Source: DASTGO01 sp035719045 (GTDB lineage Bacteria > Actinomycetota > Actinomycetes > Actinomycetales > Kineosporiaceae). Taken from it: a stretch of 7,973 nt of DNA. The position numbers and the translations under genes are program-made. Below the pieces are notes generated by a model. The model worked only from the letters and a program-made list of their open reading frames with translations, was not told the origin of the DNA and ran no database searches. Shown here in pieces: positions 1-6,590 of this stretch. How positions within the stretch are numbered: position 1 is the first letter of the stretch; every line of letters starts with the position of its first letter. The stretch spans positions 1 through 7,973 of the forward strand of contig DASTGO010000283.1 of the NCBI GenBank assembly GCA_035719045.1. The letters are read 5' to 3'.

Positions 1-78
1 ACTGGATCGGACACCGGGGGAGCGTCCAGCGATGTCCCTGGCGGCCTGCACCGGGACGGAATGAGTGGCTGTGCGCAT
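1..78 (-). CDS. Possible start of a further operon gene, cut by the window edge
   Basis: An ATG 16 bp downstream of the stop of the 81-aa gene opens a frame that stays open for 26 codons to the window edge (MRTATHSVPVQAARDIAG and on). The only Shine-Dalgarno-like sequence is a weak GGTGGG about 9 nt before the ATG. Spacing and strand fit a next gene of the same operon. The fragment is too short to assign a family, and a GTG start in another frame just upstream is also open to the edge, so frame and start are tentative. Confidence 0.4.
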   Translation of the reverse strand, partial: MRTATHSVPVQAARDIAGRSPGVRSS

Positions 79-94
79 GGTGAGACGCCCACCG

Positions 95-340
95 TCAGAT
101 GGGCACCCCCCAGCCCTCGAACGGCACCTCGGACGCCACCATCCCCACCCGGGAGCCGTCCATGACGCTGCCCGGCCGGGTGACCACCATCCCGGGCAGG
201 GACGTGGCGACACCGACGTGCGCGAACCCGGGTGCGCTGCCAGGGCTGCAGCGCAGGGATGGCGGTCCGAAGTCCGCCCAGGCGCGGCCGACCGCCGGTT
301 CGCCCGTGAGGGTTCCGGCGGCCCACGCCGTCATCGCCAT
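95..340 (-). CDS. Small conserved-looking phage operon protein of unknown function, 81 aa
   Basis: I do not recognise this family. The ATG lies 11 bp after the stop of the 386-aa gene, and the GAGGT made partly from that stop codon sits 8 nt before it, so the reading frame is well supported by translational signals. A second ATG two codons later (MAMTAW) is possible. The protein is rich in Gly, Val and Pro, with one Cys, and has no clear membrane helix or signal peptide. It contains two loosely similar stretches, GMVVTRPG and GMVASEVP, around residues 50-55 and 67-74. Position after the fibre genes suggests a small virion or tail-assembly protein. Two overlapping plus-strand frames here lack a supported start and are probably high-GC artefacts. 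Confidence 0.65.
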   Translation of the reverse strand: MAMTAWAAGTLTGEPAVGRAWADFGPPSLRCSPGSAPGFAHVGVATSLPGMVVTRPGSVMDGSRVGMVASEVPFEGWGVPI

Positions 341-348
341 GACCGGCT

Positions 349-353
349 ACCTC
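349..353 (-). promoter_or_regulatory. Ribosome binding site of the 81-aa gene
   Basis: On the minus strand GAGGT overlaps the TGA stop of the preceding gene (TGAGGT) and lies 8 nt before the ATG at 340. It decides the start of the 81-aa gene and implies coupled translation. Confidence 0.65.
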
Positions 354-1512
354 AGGGGACGGGCACGAACAGCAGGGGGCCAGCGAACGGGGTTGCGGAG
401 TAGTTGTTGAAGTCCCCGATGATGCTGGTCCGGTTCACCTGCGTACCGACGCCTCTCTGGGGTGCGATGCACTTGTAGTTGACGCCACCGTACGTCTCGG
501 TCATCCCGACGGCCACGGTTGGGATCGGATCGGCAGCGGCGAGGACGGACGCCCGGCCGCCCCAGAAGAAGCGGGTGAGGGTCCCCCGCCAGCCAGCGGC
601 GTCCTCCATCACGACCCATGGCTTGAGAACCAAAGACCCATCGAGTCCGCGGGCGTTGAAGGTAGTCGCACTACCAGCGTTGTCGCTGATCCGGTCGACG
701 GATTCGAGCCACCCGGTCGGCCAGTTTGCCTGCCCCGTGTAGTCCTTGGAGACAACGATGTTCTGGTTGTTGCACGCGTACGAGGTTCCTGAGTTGCGGA
801 TGAGGCAGAACGCTGGGGCCAGGTCCTGACCCGGGTAGTACGGGTTAACGTCGCAGAGAACGAAGCACTGTTTCGTGGATCCCAGGGATGTCGAGTCGGC
901 GTTGGTCTCGGAGGCCCGTGGACCCTCGATCGCAACGAACAGGTGTTCCTTTCCTGCGGAAACGGTCGCCCGGACGACGTCGGTTGCAGCGCCCAAGACC
1001 TGCTTCCAGGTCACGTGGGGGCCACCCCCCGTGTACTTGTTCTGCGGTGTCGACCCGCTGAGGCCGTTGTAGACGCCGACCTGCATTCTTCCCGCGGTGA
1101 TCGCGGCGTCCGCCAGGTCGACGACCATGACGGCACCGCGGGTGGTGGTCGCGGTGACGGTCATGCCGACGCCGATCGCGTCACCTACCTGGTAGGTGCC
1201 CTGCGGGCAGGTGAGCGGGTCGGCCCAGGAGATCGTGGTCCCGTTGACGGCGGTCACGATGCGGCACTCCGGGGTGGCGGCCCCGTTGATCGCAGCAGCA
1301 CGCCAGAACGTCAGGCAGCCGCCGACAACGATGCCTGTCGCGGACGCCACCGTGCAGGACTGTGCGCCAGCCGCGACCGGAGCTGTGGCGACGCTCGTGC
1401 TGGCCGCGACCGGGACGTGCGTCCAGTCGGAGGAGGCGTGGATCGCCTGCTTTATGACGCCCTGCACTTTGGCGCCCGTGGTGATGGCGTCCTCGAGGAA
1501 CGAGATACCCAT
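352..1512 (-). CDS. Phage virion/tail structural protein, nine cysteines, 386 aa
   Basis: The start is the ATG at 1512 (MGISFLEDAITTG), chosen because GGGAGGA lies 8 nt upstream; the longer in-frame start would overlap the previous gene and reads as low-complexity. Residues 1-35 look helical. Residues about 42-115 form a Thr/Ala/Val-rich beta segment (APVAAGAQSCTVASATGI, then VGDAIGVG) of the kind repeated in phage capsid and tail proteins. The centre (about 120-330) is beta-rich with many aromatic and Gly residues, and the end carries YGGVNYKCIAPQRG and closes in FVPVP. Nine cysteines are present (53, 66, 83, 102, 216, 220, 236, 247, 348). There is no signal peptide or transmembrane helix. 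Context after the LamG protein in the same operon suggests a receptor-binding, fibre or other tail-surface component. The exact role is not identifiable from the sequence. Confidence 0.8.
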   Translation of the reverse strand: MGISFLEDAITTGAKVQGVIKQAIHASSDWTHVPVAASTSVATAPVAAGAQSCTVASATGIVVGGCLTFWRAAAINGAATPECRIVTAVNGTTISWADPLTCPQGTYQVGDAIGVGMTVTATTTRGAVMVVDLADAAITAGRMQVGVYNGLSGSTPQNKYTGGGPHVTWKQVLGAATDVVRATVSAGKEHLFVAIEGPRASETNADSTSLGSTKQCFVLCDVNPYYPGQDLAPAFCLIRNSGTSYACNNQNIVVSKDYTGQANWPTGWLESVDRISDNAGSATTFNARGLDGSLVLKPWVVMEDAAGWRGTLTRFFWGGRASVLAAADPIPTVAVGMTETYGGVNYKCIAPQRGVGTQVNRTSIIGDFNNYSATPFAGPLLFVPVP

Positions 1513-1520
1513 GGTGGTGG

Positions 1521-1527
1521 TCCTCCC
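1521..1527 (-). promoter_or_regulatory. Ribosome binding site of the 386-aa virion gene
   Basis: GGGAGGA on the minus strand begins with the last G of the TAG stop of the LamG gene and lies 8 nt (CCACCACC) before the ATG at 1512. It is a strong match to the anti-Shine-Dalgarno and fixes the start. Confidence 0.75.
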
Positions 1528-4500
1528 TACGGGGCCGTGATCGAGTCGGCCGTCTTGGTTCCGTGTCCCTTGAACACCCACAGGCCAGGGCCAGGGTGTG
1601 TCTCGGTCACAGATGTCGGGGTGTCGCCTCGGACCGCCCCGGAGACGGTGAGGGATGCGGTCAGGTTGAGTGAGCCCCCGGCGGAGCCGGCCGCGGATCC
1701 GACCTGGATCCGGTAGGTGGTGCCCGCGGTGACCGGGACGGTGAGGGTGGAAGCAGCTGCACCGACTTGGGTTAGCGCGCCGATCGTGGCGCCTGTGTAG
1801 ACGGCGATCTGCGGGGTGAATGAGGACCCGGCCGTGGTGATGGTGAGATGGCCGGACAGAGTCGGGGTGTAGGTGGCCCAGCCCGTGTGGTCCATGCCGC
1901 CCGGCTCAGACGCCTCCGTGCCCCACCCGGTCGTGTCGACTCCGGTGAGGGCGAACTGGCTGGCGGCGATGAGGTCGTCGGCGGCAGGCATCGCTGACGC
2001 GAACCCGTCCCCGAACGGGTTGATCCCGGCGGTGAAGTGCTCTGCGATCCGCGCGTCCGACAGTGCTGTCCCGTAGAGGGCGGCGCCCTCCATGCGGCCC
2101 TGGACTCGTTGGATGTTGGACAGCCCGTACTGTCCGATCCACACCGGGCCGGTGCAGGTGTGAAGTGTCCCAGAGACCGCCACGGGCGGGCCGAGGAGCC
2201 GGCCGTTCACGAACCCGCGGAGGGTGGCCCCGTCGAACACGAGGGCGACATGGCATCGCACCAGCGAAAGCGCGGGCGGCGACTGGACCGGGTAGTACTT
2301 CCACACCGTCGGCGTCGTGTTCGAGGCCGTGAGTTCGAGAGTCCCGTCCGCGCAGATCGACAGGACGAACTTCCGGTCAGGGGTGGTTCCGTCCTGACAG
2401 ATCAACGTTGCGGTCTTCTGCGCCGTCATCAGCACCCACGCTTCGACGGTCTCTGCGTTGACGTTCTGCCAGGCCGCGTTTGCGACGGATGCCCACTGCG
2501 TCGAACCGTCGAACGTGGCGCACGGGCGACCCCCGTTCGCGGGGATGATGCCCGACGCGGCCAGGTTCGGGTTGCCGGTGTAGGTGCCGTGGCGGGCGTT
2601 CCCCGAGGCGTCGCTGAGGGTTGTCCCGCCGCCCTCGTTCATCGGCCAGTAGGCCATGGGAGTGTCGGCGAGGACGGCGGCGTCGTACGCGGTCTTCAGG
2701 GAGGCCTGCACGAGCAGGTTCCCGCCAGCCACGCCACTGGCGGACCCGACCTGCAGCCGGTACGTGATGTTGGGGCGGACGGTCACCGTGAGCGTGCCTG
2801 TGACGGAGGTCCCGACCTGTGTCAGCTCGCCCAGGGCCGAACCGGTGTGCACGGCCATGGTCGGGGTGAACGAGGAACCCGAGGTGGTGAAAGTGACCTG
2901 GCCGGGCGCGGTCGGGGTGAACACCATCCACCCGGAGTGGTCGATACCGCCCGGTTCGGACGTCTCGGTTGTCCACCCTGTCGTGTCCTGGGTGGTTGTC
3001 GCGAGTGGCTTCCTGGTGTCCCATGTTCCGGCGTCAGCGAAGACGTCCTCGATCGGGTAAGAGGTGCCAGCCTGGTAGTGGGCGCCGACCCGGGACAGGG
3101 TGAGCGCGTGGTCGTAGAGCGCGGTCTTCTCGATCGACCCGATGAAGTCGTAGGCGGAGATCGGGACCTGGCCGATGAACATGTCCTGGCTGACCGTGGT
3201 GGTGTTCATCGTCACCACGCCCGCCGCCTGCGCGACCTGAACGCCGTTCACCCAGATCGTCAGGTTCGCGCCGTCATACGCCATCACCACGTGGTAGGTG
3301 CCGCCAACCACGACCACGCCCGCAGCGGAGCTCGCGTACAGCTGGTTGTTGCCGCTGTAGTAGATTCCGCCGTCCACCCCGCCGGTGGTGAGAATCCGCA
3401 GCTGGAAGCGACGGTTCGACCCGCCAAGTTCGGAGTCGTCGGAGGCGATGATCAGGATGTGGGAGAGAGATGTCGGCTTGACCCACGCCTCGACGGTGAG
3501 GTTGGTGACGTTCATCCACGCGCCGACTGGGACGGTCACGTACTGGTTGGACCCGTTGAGAGTGATCGACGCCTCGGCTGTCGCCAGGTCCAGCGGGACG
3601 ACACCAGGAGCCCCTTGCGTGAGTGCCGTGCTGTAGTAGCCGGGACGCCCATTCCCGGACGTGTCCGCCGCGGTCCCGTTGGTCTTGTCGTCCAGCTTCC
3701 AATACGCCATCGGGGCGTCGGCTAGGACTTCGACATCCAGTGGTGATCGGTAGGCGCTCTGCAACCGGACGACTCCGCCGGCCTGCCCGGATGCGACACC
3801 GACCTGCAGTCGGTACGTGACGCCGGCTGCTACATCGACCGTGAGAGACGATGTCCCGGAGGCTACGAGGGTGAGGGCCCCGATCGACGTGCCCGTGTAG
3901 ACGGCGAGGGTCGGGGTCACCGTCGACCCTGCGGTCGTGAGAGCCAGTTTTCCCTTGCTGGGGGCGGTGAAGGTGGCCCACCCGGTGTGGTCGTAGGTGC
4001 CCGGCTCCGAGGCCTGTGTCGTCCAGGCGGTCGTGTCGAACGTCGTCGCCGTCAGTTGGGGTGGGAGAGCCCCTGCCGACGCGAAGTCGTTGGCGACGTA
4101 AGCCTGGGGGGATCCGACGGCGTAATGCGCCCGAACCCTCGCCGCGGTGAGCGTAGACCCATAGAGGGCCACCTTCTCGATCTGGCCGGCGAACGGGCTC
4201 CCACTGTTCACGGCCCCGATCTGCAGAGGCGTCGTGACGGTGGTCGTATTCAGGTTGCCGGTGTAGGCGATCGAAGCGACCTGATCCCCGTTGATGTAGA
4301 GCACGATGTTCGCGCCGTCATAGGTGGCGACCGCATGGTACGTCTGACCTGCAACGATGTATCCGGCGGGTGTGAGGATCTGACCGATGGTCGACCCAGC
4401 CATGAAGTCGATCTCGAACGCGCCGGTGTTGCGGGCCGTGAGCTGGAATCTGCGGTTGGTGCCCGCACTAGTCGAATCCTGGCCGACGATGACCCGGTTG

Positions 4501-4793
4501 GCCGCGAGAGAACTGACCGCGAACCACACTTCGACGGAGTACGCGGTGGCGGAGTCCTGCCACGAGGCGGCGGCGGCCGTCGCGTACTGTCCGGTCCCGC
4601 TGAAGATGGCCGAGCTGTCACCTGCCGCCAGGTCCGTGCCGAGTAGGCCCGAAGCGATGCTCGTTGAACCCACGTAGCTGAGGTCGTGTCCGCCACCGGA
4701 TGAGTCCGCGCAGACTGATCCCGCCGCGTCGTTCAGCTTCCAATAGGCAAACGGATTGTCGGCGAGGACTGCGGCGTCGTAGGCGCTGGTCAT
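1527..4793 (-). CDS. Triple LamG-like/PPC-like multidomain protein, probable phage tail host-recognition protein, 1088 aa
   Basis: The start is the ATG at 4793 (MTSAYDAAVLAD), with GAGGA 4 nt upstream; about 120 upstream in-frame codons overlap the preceding gene and are shadow. Three tandem modules cover residues about 4-346, 352-697 and 702-1047. Each opens with LAD-x-P-x-AYW and a LamG/concanavalin-A-like jelly roll: a Gly-Ser-x-Gln-Tyr/Trp strand (69-72, 414-418, 763-767), a VEVW/VEAWV strand (87, 434, 783), a YDGAN or FDGAT loop with V-N-G (158, 507, 853), and a closing ALYG-type strand. Each then has a PPC-like beta sandwich with TSEPG-x-x-DH-x-GW, TTAGSxxTPxxAVYTG and TYRLQVG motifs. 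LamG-like folds often bind glycans; PPC-like domains are accessory beta sandwiches. A unique 40-residue tail (1048-1088) follows. No signal peptide, sortase signal or membrane helix is present, which argues for a virion part rather than a secreted adhesin. The function in host binding is inferred. Confidence 0.85.
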   Translation of the reverse strand: MTSAYDAAVLADNPFAYWKLNDAAGSVCADSSGGGHDLSYVGSTSIASGLLGTDLAAGDSSAIFSGTGQYATAAAASWQDSATAYSVEVWFAVSSLAANRVIVGQDSTSAGTNRRFQLTARNTGAFEIDFMAGSTIGQILTPAGYIVAGQTYHAVATYDGANIVLYINGDQVASIAYTGNLNTTTVTTPLQIGAVNSGSPFAGQIEKVALYGSTLTAARVRAHYAVGSPQAYVANDFASAGALPPQLTATTFDTTAWTTQASEPGTYDHTGWATFTAPSKGKLALTTAGSTVTPTLAVYTGTSIGALTLVASGTSSLTVDVAAGVTYRLQVGVASGQAGGVVRLQSAYRSPLDVEVLADAPMAYWKLDDKTNGTAADTSGNGRPGYYSTALTQGAPGVVPLDLATAEASITLNGSNQYVTVPVGAWMNVTNLTVEAWVKPTSLSHILIIASDDSELGGSNRRFQLRILTTGGVDGGIYYSGNNQLYASSAAGVVVVGGTYHVVMAYDGANLTIWVNGVQVAQAAGVVTMNTTTVSQDMFIGQVPISAYDFIGSIEKTALYDHALTLSRVGAHYQAGTSYPIEDVFADAGTWDTRKPLATTTQDTTGWTTETSEPGGIDHSGWMVFTPTAPGQVTFTTSGSSFTPTMAVHTGSALGELTQVGTSVTGTLTVTVRPNITYRLQVGSASGVAGGNLLVQASLKTAYDAAVLADTPMAYWPMNEGGGTTLSDASGNARHGTYTGNPNLAASGIIPANGGRPCATFDGSTQWASVANAAWQNVNAETVEAWVLMTAQKTATLICQDGTTPDRKFVLSICADGTLELTASNTTPTVWKYYPVQSPPALSLVRCHVALVFDGATLRGFVNGRLLGPPVAVSGTLHTCTGPVWIGQYGLSNIQRVQGRMEGAALYGTALSDARIAEHFTAGINPFGDGFASAMPAADDLIAASQFALTGVDTTGWGTEASEPGGMDHTGWATYTPTLSGHLTITTAGSSFTPQIAVYTGATIGALTQVGAAASTLTVPVTAGTTYRIQVGSAAGSAGGSLNLTASLTVSGAVRGDTPTSVTETHPGPGLWVFKGHGTKTADSITAP
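1653..4784 (-). repeat. Three tandem ~350-residue coding modules (LamG-like + PPC-like)
   Basis: Module 1 spans about 3756-4784, module 2 about 2703-3740 and module 3 about 1653-2690. The LAD-x-P-x-AYW hallmark recurs at residues 10, 357 and 708, giving spacings of 347 and 351 residues. Modules 1 and 3 share the exact entry AYDAAVLAD and much of the underlying DNA (gtcggcgaggac near 4758 and 2664), while module 2 enters with DVEVLAD. The PPC halves are the most alike; the LamG halves diverge more, especially module 3. Confidence 0.85.
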
Positions 4794-4797
4794 CTCG

Positions 4798-4802
4798 TCC
4801 TC
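4798..4802 (-). promoter_or_regulatory. Ribosome binding site of the LamG-like gene
   Basis: GAGGA on the minus strand overlaps the TGA stop of the 218-aa gene (TGAGGA) and lies 4 nt before the ATG at 4793. The spacing is short but it is the only good match, and it supports this start over upstream in-frame codons. Confidence 0.6.
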
Positions 4803-5457
4803 ACACCCGGAAGATCCGGCTGGCGGTATCGGCGAACTGCAACGTGAGGTTCCCGCCGTTCGTGGTGATCGGAAGGTTGCCCTGCTGGGAGCTCGCCCCG
4901 GATGTTCCTGCCGGGATGCCTCCGGTGAGCGCGGCCACGGTGATGGCGCGGTCCCCAGCTGCCGCTGGCGCGGTAAGGGTGGCGGTGACGGCGCCGAAGA
5001 CGATCGTGCTGCCGGTGACGAGCCCGTCGAGGAGAGGATCGACCCGGACGGTCGTGTCGCCGCCGGCCGCAAGCGATGCGCAGGTGACGGTGACGCGGCC
5101 GTCCAACCAGGCGATGACCCGCTGCGCGGCCGCCGCGACGTCGGCGCCGCCGCCGGGCCCACTCGCCTGGTACAGCAGCCATCCGGCGGGGGTGTGCCCG
5201 CCCGCGAGGGTCCCGCCGTTCGCGGTGCCGATGATCGTGACGTCGGTGGCGTCCGCGACTCCCGCCGTGGCCGTCTTGTCCGCCAGGGCTACCGGGGTGC
5301 CGAGCAGCACACCCCCAGCGGCGGTCACGTCTGCGACGGTCCGGTGCGCGGCGTCGAAGACGTACCCCTCGACGGGGCAGGCCTTCACCACCCCCACGGT
5401 GTAGCTGATCTCCCCGGAGAGGAAGCCTTCCCGGCCGGCATCGAACAGGGCATTCAC
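4801..5457 (-). CDS. Phage tail-accessory/minor structural protein with inserted beta segment, 218 aa
   Basis: The start is the GTG at 5457 (MNALFDAGREGFLSGEISY). It overlaps the stop of the collagen-like gene in a GTGA, which indicates coupled translation; no strong Shine-Dalgarno is seen. The beginning matches, from memory, a widespread family of small phage structural proteins that open with N-A-L-x-D-x-G-R-x-x-F-x-x-GxI and close with LPxTPNGGDI and a NRIF[RK]L-type end. Here residues 1-120 carry the first part (ATDVTIIG at about 70-77, WLLYQASG at 93-100, AWLDG at 116-120), and 195-218 carry the ending (LPITTNGGNLTLQF, then SRIFRV). Between them, residues about 121-193 are an extra Ala/Thr/Gly-rich beta stretch (GAVTATLTAPAAAGDRAITV). 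No membrane segment or enzyme motif is visible. The biochemical role of the family is not known to me. Confidence 0.8.
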   Translation of the reverse strand: MNALFDAGREGFLSGEISYTVGVVKACPVEGYVFDAAHRTVADVTAAGGVLLGTPVALADKTATAGVADATDVTIIGTANGGTLAGGHTPAGWLLYQASGPGGGADVAAAAQRVIAWLDGRVTVTCASLAAGGDTTVRVDPLLDGLVTGSTIVFGAVTATLTAPAAAGDRAITVAALTGGIPAGTSGASSQQGNLPITTNGGNLTLQFADTASRIFRV

Positions 5458-6590
5458 GAGGCCACCACCGTCACGGTCAGGTCGGATCCGGGGGACGTCG
5501 ACCCGACAGCGTCGATGTCGACGGTGAGGTAGTGGCCTGCCGGCCACACGGTCACGTCGGGGACCGCGGTGGCCGTGTTCTGCCCGGCCGCGATGGACGG
5601 CCTGCCCGCCTGGGTGGTGAAGATGGTGACGTCGTCCAGGTGGACGTCAACGACGACCGGGCCCCCGGCGGGCGCCGTCCCGACGGAGGCACGGACAGCG
5701 GTGATCGTGACTGTCCGGCCGATGTCGTTGTAGAGGCGGTGTGCCCCGGACCGGACTGCGAGGGATCCCGCGCGGGTGAACGTGACCACGGCTGGCCCGG
5801 TCGCCCCGGTCGGACCTGCAGCGCCTTGGATGCCCTGCTGGCCCTGTGCTCCGGCGGGCCCGGCGGGACCCTGCGCCCCGTCGGGCCCTGCTGGCCCAAC
5901 GGGCCCTTGCGCACCCTGCGGCCCCTGCGGGCCCTGCGCACCGACGAGAGACGCGAGCCACTGCGCTTCGGTGCCCACGAAGCCACCCGCGACAGCAGCG
6001 GAGTACGCCGACGGACCAGCCGGACCAGCCGGACCGTCCGGGCCCTGCGCTCCGGCCGGGCCGGTCGCACCCTGCGGCCCTGCGGGACCCTGCGGGCCCT
6101 GCGCACCGACGAGAGACGCCAGCCACGCGGTCTCCGTGCCCTGGAAACCTTCCGCGACCGCGACTTGATAGGCGGACGGCCCAGCAGGGCCGGTCGCACC
6201 GGCTGGCCCTTGCGGGCCGGTGAGCGCGGCCAGCGTGACCAGGTCCGTCCACGCCGGATCACCCTCGTACCGCCACTGGATCGCCGTGACACCGGCCTGC
6301 ACCTGGACGGGGCGACCCTCCGGACCCTGCACGCCCTGGACGCCCTGCGGGCCGGTGATCACCGACAGCGGCACCAGGTCCGTCCACGCGACGTCACCGA
6401 CGTACCGCCACTGCAGGTGTGTCGCGGTCACCTGCAGCTCGACGGGCACGCCGGGGGAGCCCTGCGGGCCTCGGTCCCCGGGGGGGCCGACTGGCCCGGT
6501 GGGGTTCACGAGCCGGGGAGTGTCATAGCCGGGGCGGACGACCTCTGTCGGCCCGGTGGCCGGCCGGACGATCTCGACGGGGCTACTCAC
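5454..6590 (-). CDS. Collagen-like phage fibre protein with C-terminal beta domain, 378 aa
   Basis: The start is the GTG at 6590 (MSSPVEIVRPATG), with a strong GGAGGTGA upstream; it overlaps the preceding gene by 8 bp. Gly-X-Y blocks lie at residues about 32-47, 80-92, 125-138, 162-192 and 217-267, the last with about 17 triplets. They are separated by two copies of a short W-R-Y element (QWRYxGDxAWTDLV at about 60-73 and 105-118) and two copies of a SAYxxAVAxGFxGTExxWLASLVG element (about 139-162 and 194-217). Residues about 268-378 form a beta-rich end (VVVDVHLDDVTIF, AGHYLTVDIDAV), like the head domain of phage fibres. Collagen-like Gly-X-Y runs in phage tail proteins form trimeric rods; I infer a trimeric shaft carrying a C-terminal head. 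No signal peptide. The gene likely feeds the next by a GTGA overlap. Confidence 0.88.
   Translation of the reverse strand: MSSPVEIVRPATGPTEVVRPGYDTPRLVNPTGPVGPPGDRGPQGSPGVPVELQVTATHLQWRYVGDVAWTDLVPLSVITGPQGVQGVQGPEGRPVQVQAGVTAIQWRYEGDPAWTDLVTLAALTGPQGPAGATGPAGPSAYQVAVAEGFQGTETAWLASLVGAQGPQGPAGPQGATGPAGAQGPDGPAGPAGPSAYSAAVAGGFVGTEAQWLASLVGAQGPQGPQGAQGPVGPAGPDGAQGPAGPAGAQGQQGIQGAAGPTGATGPAVVTFTRAGSLAVRSGAHRLYNDIGRTVTITAVRASVGTAPAGGPVVVDVHLDDVTIFTTQAGRPSIAAGQNTATAVPDVTVWPAGHYLTVDIDAVGSTSPGSDLTVTVVAS
5923..5954. repeat. 32-bp perfect direct repeat, copy A, inside the collagen-like gene
   Basis: The same 32 bases occur at 6088-6119, 165 bp (55 codons) away and in frame. They encode part of the WLASLVGAQGPQG segment. 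The offset equals the spacing of the two SAY-type elements, so the pair marks an internal duplication. Confidence 0.85.
6088..6119. repeat. 32-bp perfect direct repeat, copy B, inside the collagen-like gene
   Basis: Identical to 5923-5954 with mismatches immediately on both sides. Synonymous sites are also identical, which points to recent duplication or gene conversion rather than protein-level constraint alone. Confidence 0.85.
6238..6254. repeat. 17-bp perfect direct repeat, copy A, W-R-Y element of the collagen-like gene
   Basis: accaggtccgtccacgc recurs at 6373-6389, 135 bp (45 codons) away, matching the 45-residue spacing of the two WRY elements. It encodes the AWTDLV part. Confidence 0.8.
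6373..6389. repeat. 17-bp perfect direct repeat, copy B, W-R-Y element of the collagen-like gene
   Basis: Second copy of the 17-mer at 6238-6254, in the same reading frame. The surrounding codons of the WRY element are also similar but not identical. Confidence 0.8.

Noticed and set aside
65..410. Plus-strand open frames over the 81-aa gene
   Set aside because: No ribosome site, Arg/His/Pro-rich composition, and opposite in direction to a coupled gene.
1620..1629. RGD tripeptide at residues 1055-1057 of the LamG protein as an integrin-type motif
   Set aside because: A three-residue match in a 1088-aa bacterial phage-type protein is expected by chance and integrin binding has no contextual support.
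2037..3725. 562-codon plus-strand open frame antisense to the LamG gene
   Set aside because: Arg/Gly/Val-rich low-complexity translation with no domain pattern or ribosome site; typical antisense shadow of high-GC coding DNA.
5776..6490. Repetitive GC-rich tract as a CRISPR array or DNA satellite
   Set aside because: Repeats are in frame, of unequal unit length, and explained by Gly-X-Y coding and two duplicated elements; no regular spacers.
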